Assembly (NCBI GenBank): GCA_902769875.1
Contig: CACXQV010000017.1
Location: 1 to 43,708 of the forward strand
DNA length: 43,708 nucleotides
Source: an uncultured Bacteroidia bacterium
GTDB lineage: Bacteria; Bacteroidota; Bacteroidia; Bacteroidales; F082
Reading direction: 5' to 3'
The position numbers and the translations under genes are program-made. Below the pieces are notes generated by a model. That model did no database searches. It was not told the DNA's origin and was given only the letters and a program-made list of their open reading frames with translations. Position 1 is the first letter of the stretch. Every line of letters starts with the position of its first letter. Shown here piece after piece: positions 16,606 through 24,703 of the stretch.

Positions 16606-17317
16606 TCGACTCGTAGGCTGCATTGATTTCTTGGAACTTCTTCTCGGCGGCTTGGCGCACCTCTTCGCCGAGATTGCTCACCAAGTCGGGGTGGTTCTTT
16701 TTGGCCATCTCGCGGTAGGCGCGTTTCACCTCCTCGTCGGTGGCGTTGGCATCAACGCCGAGAATCTTGTAGGCGCTGTCGGTCTCCCTGATGAACATCG
16801 CCTTCACCGACTGGAAGTCGCTGTTGGTGATGCCCATATAGTCCGAAATCGTGTTGATGACGCCCAATTCCTCTTGCGAGATACGGCTGTCCGAATTGGC
16901 GATGCCGAACAGATAGTGAAGAAGTTGCAGACGCGACGAGTAGTCCATATAGCGGCCCACCTGCTGGCTCACTTCGTAAAGGTTGTAGTCTTTCTCCAAA
17001 ATCTCGCGCAGCATCTTGATGTAGCTTTCGGCGCGTTCCTGGCCGAAATTCTGCAAGAAGAACCGTTTCACATAATCCAACTCCGACTTCTTCACGTTGC
17101 CGTCGGCCTTCATCACAGCGGCTGAAAGCACGAGCAAAGTCACGTTGAAGTCGCGTTTTTCCTCAGTGTTTCCAAAGGTTTCGTTCACTTCGGAACGGAT
17201 GACCGTCGGCCTTCTGCCCGAGAACATTCCCCCAATCGCGTAGCCGATGATGGCTCCCAATGGCCCTCCAAACGACCATCCCAATCCTGTCAGTATCAAT
17301 CTCAAGAAAAATCCCAT
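16583..17317 (-). CDS. TerB-like / DnaJ domain co-chaperone (DjlA-like)
   Basis: 244 residues. A short hydrophobic N-terminus with [14 protein letters not shown] resembles the glycine-zipper-like start of DjlA proteins. Residues ~50-160 match TerB ([20 protein letters not shown]), a predicted metal-binding helical domain. The last ~65 residues are a J-domain with the HPD signature (NHPDL), which would stimulate Hsp70/DnaK. Known DjlA is membrane-anchored with the J-domain in the cytoplasm. The gene overlaps the convergent cassette gene by 23 nt and diverges from the second C25 protease. Confidence 0.85.
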   Translation of the reverse strand: MGFFLRLILTGLGWSFGGPLGAIIGYAIGGMFSGRRPTVIRSEVNETFGNTEEKRDFNVTLLVLSAAVMKADGNVKKSELDYVKRFFLQNFGQERAESYIKMLREILEKDYNLYEVSQQVGRYMDYSSRLQLLHYLFGIANSDSRISQEELGVINTISDYMGITNSDFQSVKAMFIRETDSAYKILGVDANATDEEVKRAYREMAKKNHPDLVSNLGEEVRQAAEKKFQEINAAYESIKKQRGI

Positions 17318-17342
17318 AGTGTTGTTTTTTAGAATCAGGCGG

Positions 17343-17373
17343 CAAAATTACACAAAAAACCTCACTTGGCGAA
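17343..17373 (-). promoter_or_regulatory. Promoter of the TerB-DnaJ gene
   Basis: The minus strand reads TTCG (one change from TTTG), a 19-nt spacer and TAATTTTG (17350-17343), 26 nt before the ATG. Confidence 0.55.
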
Positions 17374-17435
17374 TAAGGGCGGATGGAGATGAAAATATTT
17401 CGGCCCAAAATGCTATGCACAATGAAAAAGATTCG

Positions 17436-17443
17436 TATTTTTG
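17436..17443 (+). promoter_or_regulatory. -7 promoter box of the second C25 protease
   Basis: TATTTTTG, the same box as at the first C25 gene, 39 nt before the ATG at 17483. No clear -33 element was found. Confidence 0.5.
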
Positions 17444-17482
17444 CCGATTCTACAAAACTTTTCAAACTAATTCTATTTACAA

Positions 17483-20400
17483 ATGAAAAAAGTTCTTTTT
17501 TCCCTCATGTTTGTGGCAATGTCAGCAATGGCATTCGCCCAGCAATGGACGGGCATCAGCAAAAGCGCTCCTGCCGGTCCGGAGGTCAAGTTGATTTCGA
17601 GCAGCGAGCAACAAGTCGTCGTCGACTTTTCGCTGGGCGGCTTCTACCTGACCAGAGTGAGCACCCCCAACGGCATCCAGCAGGTTGTCTCGGTCCCGAA
17701 GATGGCCTCGATGCTCGAAGCCGGTGCCCCCGACCTTCCACACTTCCCAGTGCCGGCCGTCATTGGCGACCGCGCCGAGATGGAAGTGAGCGTCATCGAG
17801 AGCGAATTCACGGACTATCAGAATGTGGAGATTGCCCCCTCGAAGGGCAACCTCAGCCGCCTGATCGACCCTGAGAGCGTGCCTTACACCTACGGTGCAA
17901 TGTACAGCCAAAACGCTTTCTACCCTGCCGCTCAGGCCACCTTGGAAACGCCTTACATCATCCGCGACTTCCGTGGCCAAAACATTATGGTGGCTCCCTT
18001 CGCCTACAACCCCGTGACGAAGACCCTCCGCGTGTACCACGACATGACCATCGCAATGAAGAAGGTGAGCGACAACGGCGTGAACCAGAAAACAGCCCGC
18101 AAGGCCGCCCAAAAAATGTCGGCGGAGATGAATGCCGCCTACGACCACCGCTTCATCAACTACAAGGAGAACTCGGCAAAGTACAACTTTGAAGAGGACC
18201 ATGGCGAAATGCTCGTCATCTGCCCCGACCAGTACATGGAAGCCATGCAGCCCTTCGTGGATTGGAAGAACCAATCGGGCCGTCCCACCACGATGGTCAG
18301 CGTGACCGATGCCGGCGGCAACAACGACACCCAAATCAAGAACTACATCAACAGCGTTTACACCAACCCCGACTGCAACCTTGAGTTTGTCCTCTTGGTG
18401 GGCGACTATGCCGACCTCACCCCCCACTCGATGAGCGGCGGACGCAGCGACAACTGGTTCGGCCAATTGGAAGGCAACGACTATTACCTTGAAGTGCTTA
18501 CCGGCCGTTTCTCGGTGCAAAGCGTGGCCGACGTTGAAACCCACGTCAACAAGGTGCTCTACTACGAGCGCGACATGGAAGAAGGCCTTACTTGGCTCAA
18601 CCAAGGCATCGGCATCGGCGCCAACGAAGGCGCAGGCAACGGCCACAACGGTGGCGAAGCCGACTATGTACACATGAACTACATCCGCGACACCCTCATG
18701 CACTACACCTACGAGAACGTCACGCAACAGTACAGCGGCGTGGGCAGCGGCACCAGCGCCAACGCCATCAGCGCCGACTTCAACGCTGGCAAGAGCATCT
18801 GCAACTACTGCAACCACGGTTCGCAAACCAGTTGGGCAGTGGCCAACTACAGCAACAGCCATGTGAACGCCTTGGTGAACGACTACAAATGGCCCTTCAT
18901 CTGGTCAGTGGCCTGCAACAACGGCGAATTCAACGGCACTTGCTTCGGAGAGGCTTGGCTGCGTGCCACCAACAACACCACGGGAGCTCCCACGGGTGCC
19001 ATCGGCGGCATGTTCAGCTGGATTTCCCAACCTTGGGTGCCTCCAATGACCGGCCAAGACGAGATGGTCAACATCCTTACCGAATGGAAGCATAACGACC
19101 AATATCGCCACACCTTCGGCGGCGCTTCGCTCAACGGCAGCATGTATATGCTCGACATGCACCCCAGCGACCAAGGCAACACCCACAACACATGGATCCT
19201 CTTCGGCGACCCGACCTTGATGGTTCGCACCGACAATCCTGTCAGCATGAACCTCAACCTCTCTCCCGCCGTCCTGATGTTAGGCATGACCCAACTTGAA
19301 ATCACTGCCGACGACACGCCTTACGGCATCGCCACCCTCATGATGGACGGCGAAGTCGTCAGCACGGGCTACATCCAAGACGGCACCGTCACCTTGGAAT
19401 TCGCTCCGATGAGCAATGTGGGCACCGCCACCCTTACCGTGATGGGTTACAACAAGGTTACCGATGTCGTTTCGGTTGACGTGCTTCCCGCCGAGGGTCC
19501 CTTCGTGACCGTGGCCGGCTATGCGCCCAACTTTGCTCCCGTCAACCAAGAGACCGAGCTGAGCATGACCTTCAAGAACGTAGGCGTTGACCCGACCAAC
19601 GGCAACACCACCGTCACGCTGACCTGCGCCGACGAGCGTTTGAACATCATGAACAACACGGCCAGCTTCGAAGTGCTGAACGCCGAAGAAACCGTCACCC
19701 TCACCGATGCTTTCAGCTTCATCGTTGCCGAAGGCGTTGAAGACGGAGAGCGTTTCCAAATCGACGTCAACATGACCGACGGCAGGCAGACTTGGAGCGG
19801 CAAGGCCATCATCACCGCCGGACAAGCCATCCTCAACTATGCCGGCATCGACTGGGGCGGCAGCTTCGTCCCGGGCGAAACGGTGACATTTGTGGCCAAC
19901 TTCAAGAATGAAGGCCACTATATGGCCACCAACGGCATCGCCACCATCACTTGCGAAAGCGAATATGTCACCATCCTCAATCCTGAGTTCGTGGTGGGCA
20001 CCATCGACCCCGAAGGCATCGGCACGGCCGTGTTCAACGTCGAAGTGTCTCCCGACTGCCCCGAAACCGAGGCCATCCCATTCGTCTTCAACCTGCAGGC
20101 CGACGGTGGCTTGTTTGCCGAAGGCACCATGACGATGAAGAACACCTGCAACGTAATCTTCGTGTTGAGCGACTCATACGGCGACGGCTGGAACAACGCC
20201 AGACTGACAGTGGGCTTCGACGACGGCACTCCCTCAAGGACCCTCACCTTCAGCAACGGCTACAGCTACACCGAGACCATCGAAGTTGGCAACGGCGTCC
20301 ATATCACCCTGACTTGGACAAGCGGCTACTACGACAGCGAGTGCTCCTTCGTGGTCAAATACGAAACGGGCGAACAAATCTATCAAGCCAACAGTCCCCA

Positions 20401-20938
20401 ATCAGGTCTGCTTTATGAATTCGACTGCAACTGCGCTGGCGGCGGTGGCTCTGGCGCCTGCCCCATGGTCACTAACCTCACCTTGGAAATCGAAGAGCCC
20501 AACATCACGCTGACTTGGGACGCTCCCGAAGGCGCAACAAACTACATCGTCTACCGCAACGGCCTCGAAGTGGGACAAACCACCGAGCCAACCTATTCGG
20601 AAGAGACGATGCTGGCCATTTACTACACCTACTGCGTTGTGGCCGAATACGAAGACTGCTCTTCGGCTCCTGAATGCGTCATCGCCGACCTCACCGAGGT
20701 GGAAGAGCTCGTCGCCGAATTCAGCGTCTATCCCAACCCGGTCAACGACATGCTGCACATCAGCTTCGGCAATGACGAGTTCGGCTACACGATGTATAAC
20801 GGCATGGGCCAGATGGTGGCCAACGGCACTGCCAACGGCAACCACGAAATCAACGTGCAGAGCTTGCAGAAGGGGGTCTACTTCCTCCGTCTCACTGCCG
20901 GCACACAAACCCGAATCGAGAAGGTAGTGGTGAAGTAA
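17483..20938 (+). CDS. Gingipain-like C25 cysteine protease, T9SS cargo
   Basis: 1151 residues with a signal peptide (MKKVLFSLMFVAMSAMAFAQ). A propeptide-like region (to about 235) precedes the C25 domain, in which His445 (NYCNHGS) and Cys478 (WSVACNN) are 33 residues apart, as in the first protease and known gingipains. Then come an Ig-like domain, CARDB-like repeats, a domain with the DSYGDGWN motif (about residue 900), an FN3 domain and a type A T9SS sorting tail. The tail shares YNGMGQMVANGTA and EKVVVK with the other protease. The catalytic surroundings differ from Kgp (no GNCC), so peptide specificity is unclear. Expected to be exported by T9SS. Confidence 0.92.
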   Translation: MKKVLFSLMFVAMSAMAFAQQWTGISKSAPAGPEVKLISSSEQQVVVDFSLGGFYLTRVSTPNGIQQVVSVPKMASMLEAGAPDLPHFPVPAVIGDRAEMEVSVIESEFTDYQNVEIAPSKGNLSRLIDPESVPYTYGAMYSQNAFYPAAQATLETPYIIRDFRGQNIMVAPFAYNPVTKTLRVYHDMTIAMKKVSDNGVNQKTARKAAQKMSAEMNAAYDHRFINYKENSAKYNFEEDHGEMLVICPDQYMEAMQPFVDWKNQSGRPTTMVSVTDAGGNNDTQIKNYINSVYTNPDCNLEFVLLVGDYADLTPHSMSGGRSDNWFGQLEGNDYYLEVLTGRFSVQSVADVETHVNKVLYYERDMEEGLTWLNQGIGIGANEGAGNGHNGGEADYVHMNYIRDTLMHYTYENVTQQYSGVGSGTSANAISADFNAGKSICNYCNHGSQTSWAVANYSNSHVNALVNDYKWPFIWSVACNNGEFNGTCFGEAWLRATNNTTGAPTGAIGGMFSWISQPWVPPMTGQDEMVNILTEWKHNDQYRHTFGGASLNGSMYMLDMHPSDQGNTHNTWILFGDPTLMVRTDNPVSMNLNLSPAVLMLGMTQLEITADDTPYGIATLMMDGEVVSTGYIQDGTVTLEFAPMSNVGTATLTVMGYNKVTDVVSVDVLPAEGPFVTVAGYAPNFAPVNQETELSMTFKNVGVDPTNGNTTVTLTCADERLNIMNNTASFEVLNAEETVTLTDAFSFIVAEGVEDGERFQIDVNMTDGRQTWSGKAIITAGQAILNYAGIDWGGSFVPGETVTFVANFKNEGHYMATNGIATITCESEYVTILNPEFVVGTIDPEGIGTAVFNVEVSPDCPETEAIPFVFNLQADGGLFAEGTMTMKNTCNVIFVLSDSYGDGWNNARLTVGFDDGTPSRTLTFSNGYSYTETIEVGNGVHITLTWTSGYYDSECSFVVKYETGEQIYQANSPQSGLLYEFDCNCAGGGGSGACPMVTNLTLEIEEPNITLTWDAPEGATNYIVYRNGLEVGQTTEPTYSEETMLAIYYTYCVVAEYEDCSSAPECVIADLTEVEELVAEFSVYPNPVNDMLHISFGNDEFGYTMYNGMGQMVANGTANGNHEINVQSLQKGVYFLRLTAGTQTRIEKVVVK

Positions 20939-20965
20939 CCACAATCCCACCCGATTTTCGAAACG

Positions 20966-20997
20966 AAAGAGCCGCCCTCGTCGGGACGGCTCTTTTT
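20966..20997 (+). terminator. Intrinsic terminator of the second C25 protease
   Basis: Stem AAAGAGCCG (20966-20974) with CGGCTCTTT (20987-20995), further pairing inside, and a short T-run, 28 nt after the stop. Confidence 0.85.
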
Positions 20998-21053
20998 GTT
21001 TCCACCACCTTACGGCGAATATGTTTATACGTCGGCGAATACGGATATAGGGT

Positions 21054-21360
21054 CGGCGAATTTCGCGAATTAAACGAATTTTCCATTGTCGTCATTTGCG
21101 TCCTCGCAAATGGACACGAGCCGAATACCATCCATCACCGCATTGCAAACGCTCATACTGCTTTAGGGATTGCGGGTCAAGCCCGCAATGAAGGACACGG
21201 CGCAAGAACATACAACGGCGAATTTCGCGAATTAAACGAATTTTCCATTGTCGTCATTTGCGTCCCGCAAATGGACACAAGCCGAATACCATCCATCCCC
21301 GCATTGCAAACGCTCATACTGCTTTAGGGATTGCGGGGCAAGCCCGCAATGAGGGGCACG
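21054..21360. repeat. Tandem duplication of a ~147-bp unit
   Basis: 21054-21200 and 21216-21360 are near-identical. Each begins CGGCGAATTTCGCG, contains the small palindrome CATTTGCG...CGCAAATG and ends with the REP-like hairpin. Copies differ by a few substitutions and one deleted base. Confidence 0.9.
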
Positions 21361-21448
21361 AGTGATGATGGTGTAGGGATTGCGGGTCAAGCCCGCAATG
21401 AGGGACACGGGTGATGATGGTGTAGGGATTGCGGGGCAAGCCCGCAAT
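21169..21448. repeat. Four REP-like hairpins
   Basis: Arms ATTGCGGG and CCCGCAAT with loop (T/G)CAAG at 21169-21189, 21330-21350, 21379-21399 and 21428-21448. The last three are spaced 49 bp apart with near-identical DNA between them. Loop centres alternate TCAAG, GCAAG, TCAAG, GCAAG. The fifth copy in the window is at 8844-8864. Confidence 0.92.
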
Positions 21449-21598
21449 GAAGGGCGCGTGGGTTCCGATTTCGCGGAATGAGGGGGTCGACACCAACGGG
21501 TTAGCAGACGGCCTCGTCTGCGGCAGCACCCCGACAGGCATACCACCAAACCCGCCGAAAAGTCAGGGACCCTTGATGGGGCGTTTGAGGGCATATTT

Positions 21599-21704
21599 AA
21601 TCCCCCTACCCCCTTTAAAAAGGGGGAAGCCTACCGGACGCAAAATTCGGGTCCTTTTTTTTCGCCGCTTTGCGCTTCACCTTTGCAAAGGGGGCAGGGG
21701 GATT
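21599..21704. repeat. Short element with 18-bp terminal inverted repeats
   Basis: The left end 21599-21616 (AATCCCCCTACCCCCTTT) and right end 21687-21704 are inverse complements with one mismatch, enclosing ~70 bp without a gene. The left end is also followed by a local AAAAAGGGGG complement. It resembles a small dispersed non-coding repeat or MITE. The rest of the 927-bp spacer 20939-21865 holds no supported gene. Confidence 0.6.
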
Positions 21705-21735
21705 CAACAACCCCAGCGCCGACAAAAAAACCACC

Positions 21736-21766
21736 AAAAAAAGACGGCCCTCAATAACGAAGGCCG
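21736..21766 (-). terminator. Intrinsic terminator of the FISUMP-like lipoprotein gene
   Basis: On the minus strand a CGGCC/GGCCG stem (21766-21745) is followed by a run of seven T interrupted only by C, about 100 nt beyond the stop at 21866. Confidence 0.65.
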
Positions 21767-21865
21767 ACTTCCATGTATTTGATTAGGTCTGTTTTATATC
21801 ATTTCCGCATTGCAAATGCGGAAGAATGTGGCTTGACATATTGCGCTTTAGACAAAGTGATGTAT

Positions 21866-23443
21866 CTACTGTACCGGATAAACAAGACGAACGGAATATC
21901 CATAATGGCGGGAAGCGGACGGATAATGAGTTGGATCGGTAGCTTGGATGTTGTCAAAGTCCAATTCAAGAGCGTAATTAATACCGTTAGGTGACTTAGA
22001 CCAATAGTGACCTTTGGTGTTCACACCAGACACTGTTGTGCTTTCACGGCTTCCTGCTGCTGGCAAGAACACGCCCCCTTTCTGTTGCATCTTTGCAAAA
22101 TTGGCAGTTGACCACACATTCCCACCATAATCAGCGTCCATTACATTGATATTTGAAGGTTCAGTAACGCCCACAGGATGTGTGTAGCTGTCAGGGAAAA
22201 CGACAATACCTGCCACACCGTTTACAGTGGCTTTGCAATAACGGGCGTTTTCAACTCCATTAACCGTGCTTGCTGGGCGTTCGTTAAAAACATATATCCA
22301 TTCATTAAAAGTAAGGGTACTCCAGCCATCAGCAATTTTGTCACCCCAGTTCCTATAAGACCTACCACCATAAGAAGCTGGATTTGACGCATTATTGATT
22401 CCATAGTATTGATTCTTATTACTGCTCCAGCCGAAAAGATCCACAGTGCCATTGCTGGAAACGGTTCCACCTCCACTGATGCTTGTGTTGGCTATAGCGT
22501 CGCCAATATAGTCATACTGGTTCGAAGCGAATCCCCACGACCAGTTGGTACCTCCGTCTTCAGTTGAGGCCTGCAGGTTGCCTTTAGAAAAATATACTTG
22601 GTTTCCACTACTGTTGATAGTGAACTTGCCTTTGAGGGCGCCTTGGGGAACTGAAGCATTAACCACAATTTCCAAAGCATCACCGTTTTTGCAGTAATAT
22701 CTGCCAGCCTGTATGCCGCGCAAAAAGTCAATACTACCAGTTTTGGTATCGCTGTCAAATTCAAGCGTGGTCTGGCTTGTCGTGGAAGGAATCAACGCGA
22801 CATACGCGCCACTTGCGCCTTGCCCTATGCTGATGTTGTCCTTCTCACTGCCCGTAATCGTGCCGTTGTTGAAGTTCACAGTAGCCTTGGAATACACTTC
22901 ATCGCCATACAGACTGACGGTTTCGTCCCCAAACTCGCTCGTGTTGAAATAGGCAAAGGACACCGCCATATCGAATGTGACATTAAAACCGTAATCGCCA
23001 TTAAATGTTGTCTTGCCAATGGCGATATGCTTTTCGGTCAGGTTCCCAATCGTACCGTCTTGGACGGAAAAGTCTAAGGTGGTCAAAGCAGATGTGGTTC
23101 CTTTTCCGAGATAGAAGAAATAAAGTTCTTCACCATCTTCAGGCATGTCTGTCAGGGATCCCGTGAAGTTCATCGAGCCAGTTCCTGTGCCTGTTCCAGA
23201 AAGCACGCCAAAGCAGTCGTCGTGTTGGCTACCTCCCACAAACACATACTCGGTGGCACCGCTTGACCAAGTAAAACTACAGTCGTTAGGATAGAAATCG
23301 CTTCTGTCCTCATTTTGCCCAACAGTAGCCGTCAGGGTGACGAACACGCCTTCTTCGGCTGCGGGTTTCTCGGTTTTCTTGCATTGGGTGAAGGTCAGCG
23401 CCAAGGCCAACGCAACCATAATGGTCAGAGCAAACTTTTTCAT
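21866..23443 (-). CDS. Lipoprotein with FISUMP-like C-terminal domain
   Basis: 525 residues. A signal peptide ends at Cys21 (LTFTQCKK), a plausible lipobox with an unusual Q before the Cys. The N-terminal half (about 30-290) is beta-rich and resembles fimbrillin-like surface proteins (KFTINSSGNQVYFSKGNLQAS leads into the second half). The C-terminal half (FGWSSNKNQYYGINN, LTFNEWIYVF, GVFLPAAGSRE, GHYWSKSP, ASRHYGYSVRLV) has the pattern of the Fibrobacter-type major paralogous (FISUMP) domain. Likely exposed on the outer membrane. Its ATG overlaps the stop of the upstream small gene (ATGA), indicating translational coupling. Confidence 0.75.
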   Translation of the reverse strand: MKKFALTIMVALALALTFTQCKKTEKPAAEEGVFVTLTATVGQNEDRSDFYPNDCSFTWSSGATEYVFVGGSQHDDCFGVLSGTGTGTGSMNFTGSLTDMPEDGEELYFFYLGKGTTSALTTLDFSVQDGTIGNLTEKHIAIGKTTFNGDYGFNVTFDMAVSFAYFNTSEFGDETVSLYGDEVYSKATVNFNNGTITGSEKDNISIGQGASGAYVALIPSTTSQTTLEFDSDTKTGSIDFLRGIQAGRYYCKNGDALEIVVNASVPQGALKGKFTINSSGNQVYFSKGNLQASTEDGGTNWSWGFASNQYDYIGDAIANTSISGGGTVSSNGTVDLFGWSSNKNQYYGINNASNPASYGGRSYRNWGDKIADGWSTLTFNEWIYVFNERPASTVNGVENARYCKATVNGVAGIVVFPDSYTHPVGVTEPSNINVMDADYGGNVWSTANFAKMQQKGGVFLPAAGSRESTTVSGVNTKGHYWSKSPNGINYALELDFDNIQATDPTHYPSASRHYGYSVRLVYPVQ

Positions 23444-23736
23444 TTTGTTTCCTCCTTTCTTTTCAAGAGTGCATAGCCAGCACCAGCGGCCACGAGGAAG
23501 GCGATGCCGCTGCCAAGGGGCGAAGTCGGGTCTTCCTGTTGGGTGCCACCAAGGCTGCCATTCAGGGTGGAGTTGCCGTCTCTCTGTAGCGAACTACGAT
23601 GAGCTTTGCTCGATTCAGTTTTGTAGGGGTTTTGCAGCAGACCGTGGTTGATTTGGGCGTTCATTGTGGCCGGCGCCATCATGGCTGCCAGCCCAAGCGA
23701 AAGCACGATGGCTTTCAGTTTTTTGTTGTTGTTCAT
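23440..23736 (-). CDS. Small exported protein with C-terminal PLGSG-TM-KRK signal
   Basis: 98 residues: a signal peptide (to about NAQ at 28), a short Ser/Thr/Gly-rich mature part, then PLGSG directly before a hydrophobic helix (IAFLVAAGAGYALL) and a basic end KRKEETK. The order motif, TM helix, basic tail resembles tripartite sorting signals, and similar tails occur on many small Bacteroidetes proteins; whether an enzyme processes it is unknown. The stop overlaps the ATG of the downstream lipoprotein (TGA within ATGA), and a strong AAAGGAGG site inside this gene (23458-23451) serves that start. Confidence 0.75.
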   Translation of the reverse strand: MNNNKKLKAIVLSLGLAAMMAPATMNAQINHGLLQNPYKTESSKAHRSSLQRDGNSTLNGSLGGTQQEDPTSPLGSGIAFLVAAGAGYALLKRKEETK

Positions 23737-23872
23737 TGTATTATTGAATTAAAGATTTAAGATTCAAGATTCAACTACAGATTGCACTGATTTTACGGAG
23801 TGGATACAGAAGTAATTATGCTGCCTCGCAGCGGACGGATACGGACATCCGTTTAATCCGTAGTTCCGATAC

Positions 23873-23912
23873 AAAAAAATCCAAGACCGAGCCCATTGGC
23901 CCTGCCTTGGAT
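23873..23912 (-). terminator. Intrinsic terminator in the leader of the small exported protein
   Basis: On the minus strand ATCCAAG (23912-23906) pairs with CTTGGAT (23885-23879), with an inner GCC/GGC stem, followed by seven T. It lies 137 nt before the ATG at 23736 and ~95 nt after a predicted transcription start, so it is either an attenuator or the end of a small RNA. Confidence 0.75.
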
Positions 23913-24009
23913 AGCGGATATGCAAAAGCTTGGAGTGGAGATTTAGCCCCCCCCACCAATTTCTTGATAATCAATGTTTTACACAGATTTTCCACTAATT
24001 TCCCAATTA
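23878..24009 (-). ncRNA. Candidate leader RNA or small RNA ending in a terminator
   Basis: A predicted start near 24009 and the terminator at 23879-23912 would give an RNA of about 130 nt. It contains a G-run (minus strand of 23947-23954) and a segment CTCCACTCCAAGC before the terminator stem that shares CCAAG with it and could form an alternative structure. No known riboswitch class was recognised. Confidence 0.35.
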
Positions 24010-24015
24010 AGGCTG

Positions 24016-24045
24016 CAAAATTACGGAAAAAAACCTTTCATCAAC
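24016..24045 (-). promoter_or_regulatory. Promoter upstream of the small exported protein
   Basis: The minus strand reads GTTG (24045-24042, one change from TTTG), an 18-nt spacer and TAATTTTG (24023-24016). Transcription would start near 24009. Confidence 0.5.
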
Positions 24046-24119
24046 ACGAATTTCAAAAATAAATCACTAAGATTCAAAAACTTCAATTTATGAATCAATT
24101 CCTGATTCAATTCAATGGC

Positions 24120-24703
24120 AATTCGTGTTTTTCTTTTTTTTCACACGAATTTCCAAGAATAAATCACGAAATCGCAGATTCGACGAAGTCAATTATCAAG
24201 AATTTCAATTTATGGAACAATTCATGGATAATTTATGGCAATTCGTGTTTTTTCTTCTACACGAATTTCCATCAATTGGACATAAATTATCAAGAATTTC
24301 AAGTTTCACAAGTTGTGGTGCATCCCGATGGGATGCGGTTGTCCCTATGTTTCATTTTTACCGAACGCGCATCCCGATGGGATGCCCTGTCATAACGTCC
24401 AACTAATCCCGTAGGGAAATCGAAGATTCGACGTAGTCAATTGCTTTCGGTAAAACAAACAACATCAACCTTTTGCATCCCGTAGGGATGTGCGAAACTT
24501 GAATCAAGAATTTCAATTTATGGAAAATTAACTCCGTTGAAATGCTCCGCATTCAGCGTAGCTAATCTTCGATTTCGTGATTCAATTCAATGACAATTCG
24601 TGTTTCTCTTTCACACGAATTTCCATAAATATATCACGAATTATCAAAAATTTCAGTTTATGATTCAATTCAATGACAATTCGTGTTTTTTCTTCCACAC
24701 GAG
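24120..24703. repeat. Array of AATTCGTGT hairpins with CATCCCGATGGGATG palindromes
   Basis: AATTCGTGT faces ACACGAATT at 24120-24151, 24240-24267 and 24595-24621, and a fourth copy at 24678-24703 has its right arm changed to ACACGAG. Each copy is preceded by variants of ATTTCAATTTATG. Between them, palindromes GCATCCCGATGGGATGC occur at 24320-24336 and 24369-24385, with decayed GCATCCCGTAGGGATG at 24475-24490. The 967-bp spacer 23737-24703 shows no supported gene. Confidence 0.85.

Noticed and set aside
21328-21448. CRISPR-like array
   Set aside because: Repeats are spaced regularly, but the DNA between them is itself nearly identical and no cas gene is present, so these are amplified REP units.
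21429-21782. 117-codon open frame in the REP region
   Set aside because: It translates the REP and MITE-like repeats; no promoter and low-complexity sequence.
24090-24406. Two ~100-codon open frames in the hairpin spacer
   Set aside because: They consist of translated hairpin repeats (AATTCGTG and CATCCCGATGGGATG) and have no coding character.
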